Positions 44,697 through 55,162 of a stretch of 64,000 nt of DNA are shown here, one piece after another. The translations under genes were made by a program, and so were the position numbers. A model generated the notes under the pieces. That model made no database searches, was not told the origin of the DNA, and saw only the letters and a list, made by a program, of their open reading frames with translations. This DNA comes from Burkholderiales bacterium (lineage in GTDB: Bacteria; Pseudomonadota; Gammaproteobacteria; Burkholderiales; SG8-39): assembly GCA_014860445.1 (NCBI GenBank), contig JACZJT010000052.1, positions 62,001 to 126,000 on the forward strand, written 5' to 3'. How positions within the stretch are numbered: position 1 is the stretch's first letter; the number at the start of each line of letters is the position of its first letter.

Positions 44697-45842
44697 CTAG
44701 CGCTTCGCTGCGGCCGAGGCGAGAATTTGCTCGATCTCGTCTTGAGCGAAGCCCAGTTCCTGCAGCACCGCTGCACCGTCTGCATTGAGCGCGGGCGTGC
44801 CGCGCCGGAGTTTTCCGCCGCGACGGCCGTTGGCCCAGAGCGGAAACAGCACGTGACGCTCACCGCCGAACTCGACCACAGCTTCCCGCGCCTCGGCATA
44901 GCCGGTGCGGCTCGCTTCGGTCGGCGTCATCGGCAGTTCGGCCGGAACATCAAGCGGCTCGAGCAGGTCGTGCCACTGCTTTGCGGTCTTCTTCAGAAAC
45001 AGCTTCTTCAGCAGTCGCGACAACTCATCGCCATGCTTGCGACGGCTAGGATCGGTGTCGAATCTGGTATCCATCACCGCGGGCTCCATTTCCTTTACCG
45101 CGTTGCGGAAATTGTCCCAAAAATGCTGCTCCACGATGCCGAGGATGAGCACGCTGCCGTCTGCGGTTTCGAATAAATCGTTCACCGGCCAGATGTGCGC
45201 GCGCGGATCGGTGTGCTCCGCAATGCCGTGGCGCAGCGCGGCGCAGAACAGGCCCGCTTCGTACAGGCTGAGGTCGAGTTCGGTACCCCGGCCGCTGCGC
45301 CCGCGTTCGTGCAGTGCCGCCAGGATGGCGATGGTTCCGAAGCTGCCGCTCTGCATGTCGGCAATCGGTATGCTGGAGCGCGCGGGTTTTCCCAGCCAGG
45401 ATCCGGGATAGGAAAGTCCGCCGCTGGCGCCCACGTATCCGATGTCGTGGCCGGGCTTGTCGCGCCACGGCCCGTTCTGCCCGTAACCCGAGAGCGAACA
45501 ATAGATAAGCCCGGGATTGAGCGCGGACAAAGTCGCGTAGTCGATGCCCAGTCGCGAACTCACGCCGGGTCGGTTGGACTCGATCACAATATCGGCCCAT
45601 TTCGCCAGGCGCTCGATGACCGGCTTCGCCTGCGCCTGCTTGAGATCGAGCGCAATCGAGCGCTTGTTGCGGTTGGATGCATGGAAGACGGCAGGCAGAA
45701 GGCTGCGCGCCGAGTCGCCTTTGGGCGGTTCAACCTTGATCACATCCGCGCCGAGGTCGGCCAGAATCGCCGAGGAAAACGGCCCCGGAATCAGCGCGGA
45801 AAAATCGGCGACCTTGATACCGTCAAGCGGCAACCAGCTCAT
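44697..45842 (-). CDS. CaiB/BaiF family CoA-transferase
   Basis: VADFSALIPGPFSSAILADLGADVIKVEPPKGDSAR; LIYCSLSGYGQNGPWRDKPGHDIGY. Confidence 0.95.
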   Translation of the reverse strand: MSWLPLDGIKVADFSALIPGPFSSAILADLGADVIKVEPPKGDSARSLLPAVFHASNRNKRSIALDLKQAQAKPVIERLAKWADIVIESNRPGVSSRLGIDYATLSALNPGLIYCSLSGYGQNGPWRDKPGHDIGYVGASGGLSYPGSWLGKPARSSIPIADMQSGSFGTIAILAALHERGRSGRGTELDLSLYEAGLFCAALRHGIAEHTDPRAHIWPVNDLFETADGSVLILGIVEQHFWDNFRNAVKEMEPAVMDTRFDTDPSRRKHGDELSRLLKKLFLKKTAKQWHDLLEPLDVPAELPMTPTEASRTGYAEAREAVVEFGGERHVLFPLWANGRRGGKLRRGTPALNADGAAVLQELGFAQDEIEQILASAAAKR

Positions 45843-46573
45843 GCATGGCCCTCCAGTGTTGTGCGCAGTCCGGCCAGCAGCTTGGCGTAGCGTTTCAGCG
45901 CGCCTTCCATGCGATGCATCGGACCGGCAAGCGCAACGCTATAGGTTTCGCTGTTCACCGTGACCGGGACCGCCACCGCCATCAGATCGGCAACGGTTTC
46001 ACCGTGCGTCACGTACCACCCACGCGCACGACCCTGCTCGAGATCGGCTTCCAGAGCCGCGCGCGAGGTAATGGTTCGCGACGTCACGCGCGGCAGTTTC
46101 ATGCCGCACAGCAATTCGTTGCGCAGCGCCGGCGCCAGGCTGCCCAGCAGCGCCTTGCCGCTCGCGCTCGCATGCAGCGGCCGGAACTCCCCCACTTTCG
46201 GGCTGTAGCGGATGCTGTGCAGACCGTCCAGCACGACCAGATACAGCGCCTGCCGGTCCAGACGCTTGGAGAGCAGCACCGTTTCGCCGGTCTGGTCGCG
46301 CAGTTTTTCCATCAGCGGCACAAATCGCTCCGCGAGCGGATCGCGGCTGGCGATGACGCGCGCATGCTCGAACAGCAGGTTGGTCGGATAGTAGCCGGCT
46401 CTCGCCTTGACTTCGTACAGGTAACCGCGCGCCTCCAGTGTGCGCACGATACCGAAGCAGGACGACACCGGCGCATCGATCGCGCGCGCAAGCTGCGACA
46501 GGGACAGCGGTCTTCCTTCGCGCGCAAAGGCTTCGAACAAGTCCAGCGTGCGCCCGGCTGTTTTCACATTCAT
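45839..46573 (-). CDS. IclR family transcriptional regulator
   Basis: RTLDLFEAFAREGRPLSLSQLARAIDAPVSSCFGIVRTLEARGYLYE; LHASASGKALL. Confidence 0.94.
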   Translation of the reverse strand: MNVKTAGRTLDLFEAFAREGRPLSLSQLARAIDAPVSSCFGIVRTLEARGYLYEVKARAGYYPTNLLFEHARVIASRDPLAERFVPLMEKLRDQTGETVLLSKRLDRQALYLVVLDGLHSIRYSPKVGEFRPLHASASGKALLGSLAPALRNELLCGMKLPRVTSRTITSRAALEADLEQGRARGWYVTHGETVADLMAVAVPVTVNSETYSVALAGPMHRMEGALKRYAKLLAGLRTTLEGHA

Positions 46574-46690
46574 GAAAATATTTTAACATATGTGAAAAAT
46601 ACCCCGCAAGCACGCACGCTGCGGAAATGCGCTTCACCCGCCCCCCTAAACAGAAGCCCGTGCGCGCGATGCGCCGGGTCGTTCGTGTTA

Positions 46691-48238
46691 TTACGGACGG
46701 ATACCGAAGGCCGTCGGGCCGGGCGTGCGCAGCGGCGCCGCAAGTTCGGCGAATTCGCACAACAAGCGCCGCGTGTCGCGCGGATCGATGATCTCCTCGA
46801 CGATGAAGGATTCGGCACTGCGAAACGGCGAGGTCAACGCCTTCAGCCGCTGCTCGATCTCGGCCATTCTCGCCGCCGGGTCCGCTGCGGCCTCGATGTC
46901 GGCCTTGTAGGCCGCTTCCAGTCCGCCGGCGATGGGCAATGAGCCCCACTCGCCCGAGGGCCAGACGTAGCGCAGGTTGTAGCGCCCCGAGTTCTGGTGC
47001 GCGGCCCCGGCGACGCCGAATACCTTGCGCACGATGATCGAGCACCAGGGCACGGTCGCCTGGCACACTGCAGCCATGGCGCGCACGCCGTAGCGTATGG
47101 TTGCGCTGCGCTCGGCTTCGAGCCCGATCAGAAAGCCCGGAATGTCCACTAGGTTCACCACGGGCAGATGGAAGGTTTCGGCGAGGTCGACGAAGCGGGT
47201 GATTTTCTCCGAGGCCTGCGCAGTCCAGGCGCCACCATAGAAGTACGGGTCGCTGGCCATGAGTGCAACCGGCCAGCCGTCCAGACGCGCAAAGCCGGTG
47301 ATCACCGAGCGCCCCCACAGTTTGCCGATCTCGAAAAACGAGCCCTGATCGACAAGCGCGTCGACGATGCTGCGCATTTTGTACACTTTGCGCACATCCT
47401 TGGGCACGGCTTCGATCAGCCAGGGATCGCTGCGAGCCGGGTCGTCGTCGCAGGCGGTCCGCGGCGGCAGTTCATAGACCGAACTTGGAAGGTAGGAGAG
47501 AAAGCGCCGCGCCCGCGCAAACGCGTCGGCTTCGCTCGCCGCCTCGTCGTCGACCGCGCCGTTTCGCGTGTGAATCGAGCTGCCGCCGAGTTCGTTCTTT
47601 TCGTACTGCTTCTCCACACGCGCCACGACGGGCGGTCCCGCGACAAACAGCTGCGAAGTATCCTTGACCATGACTGAATAGTGGCTGGCCGCGACGCGCG
47701 CCGAGCCCAGTCCGGCGACCGATCCTAGGGCGAGCGAGACCACCGGCACCGCCGACATATTCCTCACCACCTGTTCCCAGATCGCGATCGCGGGTATCTG
47801 CGTTCTGCCGTCCTGCTCGATATTTTTCACCGAACCGCCGCCGCCGGTGCCGTCGACCAGACGCACCATCGGCAGGCGCAGTTCCCAGGCCATCATCTCG
47901 GCACGCTCCAGCTTCTCGCGCAAGCCGCCGTCATTGGCTCCGCCGCGTACCGTGAAATCGTCACCGGTAATGACGACCGGCCGTCCTTCGATCCTGCCGC
48001 GCCCCATGACCAGGTTGGTCGGGACCATATCGATGAGCTCGCCGGCATCGTTGTAGTTGGCCTTGCCGGTAATTGCGCCGATTTCGTGAAAGGAGCCCTC
48101 GTCGAGTATGCCCGCGACGCGCTCGCGCACTGTCAGCTTGCCCAGGTCGCGATGGCGTTTCACTTTTTCCGCGCCACCCATCCGGCGCCCGAGCGCCTCG
48201 CGCCTGCGCAGTTCGTCTATCTCCTCTTGCCAGCTCAC
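46691..48238 (-). CDS. acyl-CoA carboxylase carboxyltransferase subunit
   Basis: VVITGDDFTVRGGANDGG; VDGTGGGGSVKNIEQDGRTQ; LVDIPGFLIGLEAERSATIRYG. Confidence 0.93.
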   Translation of the reverse strand: MSWQEEIDELRRREALGRRMGGAEKVKRHRDLGKLTVRERVAGILDEGSFHEIGAITGKANYNDAGELIDMVPTNLVMGRGRIEGRPVVITGDDFTVRGGANDGGLREKLERAEMMAWELRLPMVRLVDGTGGGGSVKNIEQDGRTQIPAIAIWEQVVRNMSAVPVVSLALGSVAGLGSARVAASHYSVMVKDTSQLFVAGPPVVARVEKQYEKNELGGSSIHTRNGAVDDEAASEADAFARARRFLSYLPSSVYELPPRTACDDDPARSDPWLIEAVPKDVRKVYKMRSIVDALVDQGSFFEIGKLWGRSVITGFARLDGWPVALMASDPYFYGGAWTAQASEKITRFVDLAETFHLPVVNLVDIPGFLIGLEAERSATIRYGVRAMAAVCQATVPWCSIIVRKVFGVAGAAHQNSGRYNLRYVWPSGEWGSLPIAGGLEAAYKADIEAAADPAARMAEIEQRLKALTSPFRSAESFIVEEIIDPRDTRRLLCEFAELAAPLRTPGPTAFGIRP

Positions 48239-48358
48239 GCTTTGCCTCCTCGCGCCGTTCCGGATTTGTGGTTCAAGTCTACCAGCAAGGCAGCGCTTGC
48301 CGCCGCATGCGGAAAACGGTACCGTGGAACTGCGGTCGGTCTACACAAGGAACATCAC

Positions 48359-49120
48359 ATGCAGCAGAGCATACGTCTCGACGGAAAAACAGCGCTCGTC
48401 ACCGGCGCATCCAGCGGACTAGGCTGGCGCTTCGCCCAGGTACTCGCCGAAGCCGGCGCAACGGTAGCGCTGGCGGCGCGCAGCACGGACAAACTCGAAC
48501 AGCTCAAGCTCGAGATCGAGCAGGCGGGCGGCGCGGCCTACGTCGCAAAGATGGACGTGACCGACGTGGCAAGCGTGCGCGCGGCCGTGCTTGCGACGGA
48601 ATCCGCGCTGGGCGGCATAGACATCCTGATCAACAACTCCGGCGTCAACAGGCAGCAGCGTGCGATAGAAGTCGAGGAAGCAGACTACGATTTCGTGACG
48701 GACACCAATTGCAAAGGTGCTTTTTTCGTCGCCCAGGCCGTGGGTCGCGGCATGATCGCGCGCAAATGCCCCGGGCGCATCGTCAACATCGCTTCAGTCG
48801 CCGGCCTGCGCGTGCTGGCCCAGTTATCGACCTACTGCATGTCGAAGGCCGCGGTAATCCATATGACCAAAACCCTTGCGCATGAATGGGGGCGCTATGG
48901 CATCAATGTCAACGCCATTTGTCCCGGCTATATTGAAACCGGAATAAACAGAGATTACTGGGAAACCGAAGGCGGCAAGAAACTGATCAATATGCTGCCG
49001 CGCCGGCGCGTCGGTAAGCCAGAGGATCTGGATGGCCTGGTACTGCTGCTTGCCTCGGACCAGTCCGGCTTCATCAACGGAGCGGTCATCGCAGCCGATG
49101 ACGGACTCGCCGTAGCCTGA
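48359..49120 (+). CDS. SDR family oxidoreductase
   Basis: LVTGASSGLGWRFAQVLAEAGA; INNSGVN; YCMSKAAVIHMTKTLAHEWGRYGINVNAICPGYIET. Confidence 0.94.
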   Translation: MQQSIRLDGKTALVTGASSGLGWRFAQVLAEAGATVALAARSTDKLEQLKLEIEQAGGAAYVAKMDVTDVASVRAAVLATESALGGIDILINNSGVNRQQRAIEVEEADYDFVTDTNCKGAFFVAQAVGRGMIARKCPGRIVNIASVAGLRVLAQLSTYCMSKAAVIHMTKTLAHEWGRYGINVNAICPGYIETGINRDYWETEGGKKLINMLPRRRVGKPEDLDGLVLLLASDQSGFINGAVIAADDGLAVA

Positions 49121-49174
49121 TCGCTTGCAGAATGCCTGCCGGTACGCGCCAGGATTTGCTGGCGGAGGCGCTGC

Positions 49175-49840
49175 CTATTTCGAAAGATACCGTTTTTCGA
49201 ACTGGGTTGCGGCCGCCGGATTGCGCTTGCGCAAACCCTCCAAAGCCTGATCCCGCAGTTCGCGCTGCCCGGTGAGGTGGTAGGCTGCGGCCAAGCCGTA
49301 CCAGGCCTGATCCAAATCCGGTTCATAGCGCACGCTTTCGCGAAAATTGGGTAGCGCCAGATCCGGTTTTCCCTGTTCCTGATAAAGCTCCGCAAGCGCC
49401 AGATACACCTTGGCCGATTCGGGCCGATAGCGCAGGGCCTTGCGATAAGCCTCGACGGCCAGATCGGACCTGCCCAGCGCGCTTTGACTCTGCCCGAGCG
49501 ACAGCCATGACTCCTCGTCCTCCGGGCTGATGCGCAGCGCTTTTTGGAAGGACTCGACGGCCGCGCCATGCTGATCCTGACGCGCCAGCGCATAGCCTTG
49601 CAGCCACCACCATTCGGAACTCACCGGGTTGGCCTGCAAACGTGATTGCGCCAGGGCAAGCATGCCCGCCCAATCCTGCTTCTGTTCCAGTTCGATGATT
49701 TCGCGCGAGGTGCGCTCGTCCACATGGCGGGCGAATGCCGCCAAAGTGGGCGTCACCGCCATCAGGGCGACCTGGGCGCAGGCGCCGCAAATGACAAGGC
49801 AGGCGACGATGCCTGCCTGTCTGAGCCGCCTGCGGATCAA
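49175..49840 (-). CDS. TPR-repeat protein
   Basis: Repeated AVESFQKALRISPEDEESWLSLGQSQ / AVEAYRKALRYRPESAKVYLALAELYQEQG units. Confidence 0.88.
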   Translation of the reverse strand: MIRRRLRQAGIVACLVICGACAQVALMAVTPTLAAFARHVDERTSREIIELEQKQDWAGMLALAQSRLQANPVSSEWWWLQGYALARQDQHGAAVESFQKALRISPEDEESWLSLGQSQSALGRSDLAVEAYRKALRYRPESAKVYLALAELYQEQGKPDLALPNFRESVRYEPDLDQAWYGLAAAYHLTGQRELRDQALEGLRKRNPAAATQFEKRYLSK

Positions 49841-49846
49841 GAGACC

Positions 49847-50083
49847 TCAGACCTTGGTCTGGTAGACATAGGCCTGTTGCTTGACCCGTGATTCCTTTGC
49901 ACGCTCCTGCATTTCCAGGTCCTGTGTGTGATCCCACCAGATCGCGCGGCTTTTCCTTTGCTCCGCTTCCAGGTGCGGTCTTTGCTGTTTGAGTTCGCGC
50001 GCGAACTTGGTGAATTCGGATTCGTAGGTTTTCGGCGTGCACTCGTCGAGGATTCTGCTGAGCAGTGATTCTTTCTTCGTCAT
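49847..50083 (-). CDS. DUF3460 family protein
   Basis: SEFTKFARELKQQRPHLEAEQRKSRAIWWDHTQDLEMQERAKESRVKQQAYVYQT. Confidence 0.85.
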   Translation of the reverse strand: MTKKESLLSRILDECTPKTYESEFTKFARELKQQRPHLEAEQRKSRAIWWDHTQDLEMQERAKESRVKQQAYVYQTKV

Positions 50084-50097
50084 GAATAGTCCCTTTT

Positions 50098-51888
50098 TCA
50101 GAATTGTTCTTCTGCAAGCGCCATCACGCCCGCGGCGCCGCGCACGACCGTATTGCGCAGGCCCGGCGCCTGCGCCAGGATGTGGTCGGCATAAAAGCGC
50201 GCCGTCGTTATCTTTGCCTGGTAAAACGCGCTGTCGCCTTCTTTCGCCGCCAGTCGCTTCTGCGCCACCAGCGCGGCGCGCGCCATCTGCCAGCCGCCGC
50301 AGACGATGCCCATCAGTTTGAGGAAGGGCACCGACCCCGCGTGCACCGATTTTACGTCGGTCGCGTAGCTCGAAACGATCCAGGTTACACTTTCTTCCAC
50401 CGCCTTGATCCCTGCTGCAAGGGCGGCGCGTATCGCTGCCATGTCCTCGCCCTGCGCCTGGGCAAGCTGTCCCTCGACGACGCGCATGGACTTGATCACT
50501 TCCTTCGCCGTGGCCCCGCCCTCGCGCGCCATCTTGCGCCCCACCAGGTCGTTCGCCTGGATCGCGGTAGTGCCCTCGTAAATCGTCGTGATACGCGCGT
50601 CGCGCAGGTACTGCGCGGCGCCGGTTTCCTCGACATAGCCCACGCCGCCGTGCACCTGAATCCCTATGGACGCGACTTCGATGCAACTCTCGGTGCTCCA
50701 GCCCTTCACCACGGGAATCATCATGTCGGCGAAAGACTGGTGCTTGGCTCGCAGCGCCGCGTCCGGGTCGCGATGTGCAATGTCCATCGCTGCCGCCACC
50801 ACATAGGCGAGCGCGCGCATCGCTTCGGTCTGCGCCTTCATGCTCATCAGCATGCGGCGCACATCGGGTTGCCGGATGATGGGCACGGCCTTGCCGCCGC
50901 CGCCAAGATCGCGGCTTTGCACGCGCTCCTTCGCGTAGGCGAGCGCCTGCTGGTAGGCGCGGTCCGAAAGAGCCACGCCCTCCAGGCCCACTCCGAAGCG
51001 CGCCGCGTTCATCATGATGAACATGTACTCCAGACCTCGGTTCTCTTCGCCGATCAGATAGCCGAGCGCGCCTTCTTTCTCCCCGTAGATCAGCACGGCC
51101 GTGGGGCTGGCGTGGATGCCGAGCTTGTGCTCGATGGACGCGCAATGCACATCGTTGCGCTTGCCCAGGCTTCCGTCGGCGTTGACCAGGAATTTCGGAA
51201 CGATAAACAGCGATATGCCTCTCACGCCTTCCGGCGCGTCGGGCGTGCGCGCGAGTACCAGGTGGATGATGTTCTCGGCCAGGTCGTGCTCGCCGTAAGT
51301 GATGAAAATCTTCTGCCCGTAGATCCTGTAATGCTCGCCGTCAGGCACGGCTTTCGCCTTGACCAGCGACAGATCCGATCCCGCCTGCGGCTCGGTCAAG
51401 TTCATGCTTCCGGTCCAACTGCCCTCCACCATTTTCGGCAGATAGGTTTTTTTCAATGCGTCCGAACCGCGCAGCAGCAGCGCCTCGATCGCACCGAATG
51501 TGAGCAGCGGACATAGCGAAAATGACAGATTCGCCGCCTTGCCCATTTCCATGACAGGCGTCGCCACCAGTTTCGGCAGTCCCTGGCCGCCGAACTCCGG
51601 CGGAAACTGCAGCGCATTCCAGCCGCCTTCGACGAATTGCTTGTACGCCTGCACGAAGCCCTTGGGCGTCGTGACGCTGCCCTTGTCCCATTTCGAACCT
51701 TCCACGTCGCCGGATTGGTTCAGAGGCGCCAATACCTCGGCGCAGAACTTGCCGCTCTCCTCCAGAATCTGATCGACCAGATCGACGCTGACTTCTTCGC
51801 ACCCCGGGAGACCGGCAATCTCCTCGATGCCCGCAAGTTCCTTCAGCACGAACTGCATGTCTTTCAACGGCGCTACATAGTCACTCAT
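50098..51888 (-). CDS. acyl-CoA dehydrogenase, long form (596 aa)
   Basis: GSMNLTEPQAGSDLSLVKAKAVPDGEHYRIYGQKIFITYGEHDLAENIIHLVLAR; QVHGGVGYVEETGAAQYLRDARITTIYEGTTAIQ. Confidence 0.95.
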   Translation of the reverse strand: MSDYVAPLKDMQFVLKELAGIEEIAGLPGCEEVSVDLVDQILEESGKFCAEVLAPLNQSGDVEGSKWDKGSVTTPKGFVQAYKQFVEGGWNALQFPPEFGGQGLPKLVATPVMEMGKAANLSFSLCPLLTFGAIEALLLRGSDALKKTYLPKMVEGSWTGSMNLTEPQAGSDLSLVKAKAVPDGEHYRIYGQKIFITYGEHDLAENIIHLVLARTPDAPEGVRGISLFIVPKFLVNADGSLGKRNDVHCASIEHKLGIHASPTAVLIYGEKEGALGYLIGEENRGLEYMFIMMNAARFGVGLEGVALSDRAYQQALAYAKERVQSRDLGGGGKAVPIIRQPDVRRMLMSMKAQTEAMRALAYVVAAAMDIAHRDPDAALRAKHQSFADMMIPVVKGWSTESCIEVASIGIQVHGGVGYVEETGAAQYLRDARITTIYEGTTAIQANDLVGRKMAREGGATAKEVIKSMRVVEGQLAQAQGEDMAAIRAALAAGIKAVEESVTWIVSSYATDVKSVHAGSVPFLKLMGIVCGGWQMARAALVAQKRLAAKEGDSAFYQAKITTARFYADHILAQAPGLRNTVVRGAAGVMALAEEQF

Positions 51889-51986
51889 GATGGCCTCTAA
51901 GAGTCCGCGACAAAACGCGGGGATAACTCCCCTCTTGCTCCCCTAAGTCAGCCGGAAACAAAAGGGGATTTGTTACCGGTTCTAAG

Positions 51987-52078
51987 CATTGTCATTCCGA
52001 GGCTGCAGGCCGAGGAATCCGCTTTTTGCTCCCTATGAAAAGCAGATTCCTCGCTTCGCTCGGAATGACAAACAATGC
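51987..52078. repeat. intergenic nested inverted repeat / long hairpin
   Basis: GTCATTCCGAG (51991-52001) pairs with CTCGGAATGAC (52059-52069); inner GAGGAATCCGCTTTT (52012-52026) pairs with AAAAGCAGATTCCTC (52038-52052), 14/15. Confidence 0.85.
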
Positions 52079-52091
52079 GGTTTGCCGGCTG

Positions 52092-53024
52092 CTAACCCAG
52101 CTCTTTTATCAGTTCCGGCACAACTTTGAATAAATCCCCGACGATGCCGTAGTCGGCGACCTGAAAGATCGGCGCTTCTTCGTCTTTGTTGATGGCCACG
52201 ATGACGCGGCTGTCTTTCATGCCCGCCATGTGCTGAATCGCGCCGGAAATGCCGATCGCGATATACAGTTCCGGTGCGACAATTTTCCCGGTCTGGCCTA
52301 CCTGCCAGTCATTGGGAACAAAGCCGGCGTCCACCGCCGCACGCGAAGCGCCCATGCCCGCGCCCAGCTTGTCTGCGAGCGGATCGAGCAGCTTGAAGTT
52401 TTCCGCCGAGCCCATGCCGCGACCGCCGGAAACGATGACTTTTGCGACCGTCAGTTCCGGCCGCTCCGACTTGACCAGTTCTCTGCCCACGAGGCTGGAC
52501 AGGCCTGCGTCGGCGACAGCGGCCAGCGGCTCGACCGCGGCCGAGCCGCCGCTGCTCGCGACAGCGTCGAATCCGGTTGCGCGCACGGTAATCACCTTGA
52601 TCGCGTCCTTGGACTGTACCGTCGCCAGCGCGGTGCCCGCATAAATCGGGCGCACGAAGGTATCCGGCGAATTGACCGCCACGATCTCGGAAATCTGCGC
52701 TACATCGAGCAAGGCGGCAATGCGCGGTGCCACGTTTTTGCCGAAGCTGGTAGCGGGCGCGAGGATATGGCTGTATCCGGACGAAATCGACACGACCAGG
52801 GCGGCCAGGCTTTCGGCGAGTTCGTCTTTGTACTGCGGCGCGTCGGCCAGCAGCACTTTGCTGACGCCGGCGATCTGTGCCGCGGCCTGCCCTGCCGCAG
52901 CGCACCCGCCGCCGGCGACGAGCATGACGACGTCGCCGCCGATCTTCCCGGCAGCAGCGACGGTGTTGAGCGTAGCGCCACGAATGGCTTGATTGTCGTG
53001 ATCAGCTATTACGAGTATGGACAT
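52092..53024 (-). CDS. etfA: electron transfer flavoprotein subunit alpha
   Basis: [68 protein letters not shown]. Confidence 0.97.
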   Translation of the reverse strand: MSILVIADHDNQAIRGATLNTVAAAGKIGGDVVMLVAGGGCAAAGQAAAQIAGVSKVLLADAPQYKDELAESLAALVVSISSGYSHILAPATSFGKNVAPRIAALLDVAQISEIVAVNSPDTFVRPIYAGTALATVQSKDAIKVITVRATGFDAVASSGGSAAVEPLAAVADAGLSSLVGRELVKSERPELTVAKVIVSGGRGMGSAENFKLLDPLADKLGAGMGASRAAVDAGFVPNDWQVGQTGKIVAPELYIAIGISGAIQHMAGMKDSRVIVAINKDEEAPIFQVADYGIVGDLFKVVPELIKELG

Positions 53025-53774
53025 TTAGATCACCTTGGCTTCGTTGCGGAGTTTTTCGACCAGCGCCTTCGCATCCGGGACCTTGACACCGGCCTTGCGC
53101 TTGGGCGGTTCTTCAACCTTGAGCGTGCTGAGGCGCGGGCTGACATCGACGCCCAGCGCGTCGGGCTTCAGCGTCTCCAGCGGTTTTTTCTTCGCTTTCA
53201 TAATGTTGGGCAATGTGACGTAACGCGGCTCGTTCAAGCGCAGGTCGGCTGTGATCACGGCCGGCAGCTTGATAGCGATCGTTTCCAGGCCACCGTCCAC
53301 TTCGCGCGTCACCTCTGCCTTGCCGTCGGCGATTTTCACCTTTGAAGCGAAAGTCGCCTGCGACCAGCCCAGCAGCGCCGATAACATCTGCCCCGTCTGG
53401 TTGCAATCGTCGTCAATCGCCTGCTTGCCCAGGATGGCGAAATTCGGATTTTCTTTCTCCACGACCGCCTTCAGCAGCTTCGCCACGGCGAGCGGCTGCA
53501 ATTCGACGTCGGATTCCACCAGGATCGCACGATCGGCGCCTAGCGCAAGCGCGGTGCGCAGCGTCTCCTGGCTCGCTGTGGTTCCGCAGGACACGACCAC
53601 GATTTCCTTGACCACGCCGGCCTCTTTCAGGCGCACCGCTTCTTCGACTGCGATCTCGTCGAAGGGGTTCATCGACATTTTGACATTGGCGGTCTCCACG
53701 CCGGAGCCGTCAGCCTTGACGCGCACCTTGACGTTGTAATCGACCACCCGCTTGACGGGCACCAGTACTTTCAT
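53025..53774 (-). CDS. etfB: electron transfer flavoprotein subunit beta
   Basis: [53 protein letters not shown]. Confidence 0.97.
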   Translation of the reverse strand: MKVLVPVKRVVDYNVKVRVKADGSGVETANVKMSMNPFDEIAVEEAVRLKEAGVVKEIVVVSCGTTASQETLRTALALGADRAILVESDVELQPLAVAKLLKAVVEKENPNFAILGKQAIDDDCNQTGQMLSALLGWSQATFASKVKIADGKAEVTREVDGGLETIAIKLPAVITADLRLNEPRYVTLPNIMKAKKKPLETLKPDALGVDVSPRLSTLKVEEPPKRKAGVKVPDAKALVEKLRNEAKVI

Positions 53775-54199
53775 CGATTTGCTCCGAGGGGATTGAAAAA
53801 GGTGAAGCGGAAATTATAGCTTAGAACCCCCTGCCCAACGAACGGCACGGGGGGCGCTACACGGGTGTTTTAGGCTAAAAATGCGCTTTCTTAGACCTAG
53901 ATCAATTCCGCCAAGGATTCAGCCACCGCCGCGCACCCGTTTTGTTACCCTGCCGTCACCGCATTGAGTTCGATCGACGTGGCGCGCCCGCTTCCGCTCG
54001 CTAGTTTTTTGTCCCGGCGCGCGGCGATCGCGGCAACTGCGTCCAGGTTCGGATAAGGCAATATTTTCGCCCATGTGAAAAAACAGATTTTCGGTTTCCG
54101 CGCCGGCGCCGCGGGCATATAGTGCGACTCTTCGGCGTATTATTTGGCAAGCGATTCAGCCACTCAGAATTTCAAACACTCAACATCGGAGTAAGCGGC

Positions 54200-55114
54200 A
54201 TGGCACAGATGATGCAGGATAAAGTGGTCGTGGTTACGGGCTCGGGCGGCGGCATCGGCCGCGAGTTCGCGTTGATGATGGCCGCCGAGGGCGCCAAGGT
54301 GGTGGTCAACGACATCGGCGCGTCGGTCAGCGGCGAAGGCAAGGACGCCGGACCGGCACAGCAGGTCGTCGACGAAATTCGCGCCAAAGGCGGAACGGCG
54401 GTGGCCAACACGGACAGCGTGTCCACCTGGATGGGCGCCAACGCGATCATCAAGGCGGCGATCGACAATTTTGGCCGCATCGACTGCGTCGTCAACAACG
54501 CCGGCATTCTGCGCGACCGCATGTTCTTCAAAATGAACCCCGAAGAATGGGGTGCCGTGATCGACGTGCACCTGAACGGCACGTTTTTCGTCAGCCGCGC
54601 CGCTGCGACCTATTTCAAGGAGCAGGAATCGGGTTCCTACGTGCACATGACTTCCACCTCCGGGCTCATCGGCAACATCGGCCAGGCGAATTATGGCGCC
54701 GCCAAACTGGGCATCACGGCCCTGTCGAAAATGATCGCCATGGACATGGCGCGCTACCACGTGCGCTCCAACTGCATCGCGCCCTTCGCCTGGAGCCGGA
54801 TGATCGGCTCCATCCCGGCCGACACGCCGGAAGCCAAGGCGCGCGTGGACAAACTGAAAACCATGGAAGCGGCCAAGATTGCGCCCCTGGCGGTGTACCT
54901 CGGCAGCGATGCGGCCAAGGACGTCACCGGCCAGGTGTTCGCGGTGCGTGCCAACGAAATCTTTCTCATGAGCCAGCCACGCATCCTGCGCTCGGTGCAT
55001 CGCGACGGCGGCTGGACCCCGGAGACCATTGCGGAGCATGCGATTCCCGCAATGCGCGCGGGCTTCTACGGCCTGGACCGCTCGCAAGACGTGTTCAGCT
55101 GGGATCCGGTTTAG
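54200..55114 (+). CDS. SDR family 3-hydroxyacyl-CoA dehydrogenase-like protein
   Basis: VVTGSGGGIGREFALMMAAEGAKVVVNDIGAS; VVNNAGILRDRMFFKMNPEEWGAVIDVHLNGTF. Confidence 0.93.
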   Translation: MAQMMQDKVVVVTGSGGGIGREFALMMAAEGAKVVVNDIGASVSGEGKDAGPAQQVVDEIRAKGGTAVANTDSVSTWMGANAIIKAAIDNFGRIDCVVNNAGILRDRMFFKMNPEEWGAVIDVHLNGTFFVSRAAATYFKEQESGSYVHMTSTSGLIGNIGQANYGAAKLGITALSKMIAMDMARYHVRSNCIAPFAWSRMIGSIPADTPEAKARVDKLKTMEAAKIAPLAVYLGSDAAKDVTGQVFAVRANEIFLMSQPRILRSVHRDGGWTPETIAEHAIPAMRAGFYGLDRSQDVFSWDPV

Positions 55115-55162
55115 GAACCGGACGCCGCCGCTACGCCCTCGATCGCTCTACTCGGAAAATCC

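Noticed and set aside
50104-51516. 470-aa plus-strand ORF opposite the long acyl-CoA dehydrogenase
   Set aside because: Antisense shadow of a clearly coding gene.
53885-53905. TTAGACCTAGATCAA upstream of etfB as an FNR box
   Set aside because: Only one half-site matches; too degenerate compared with the two perfect boxes.
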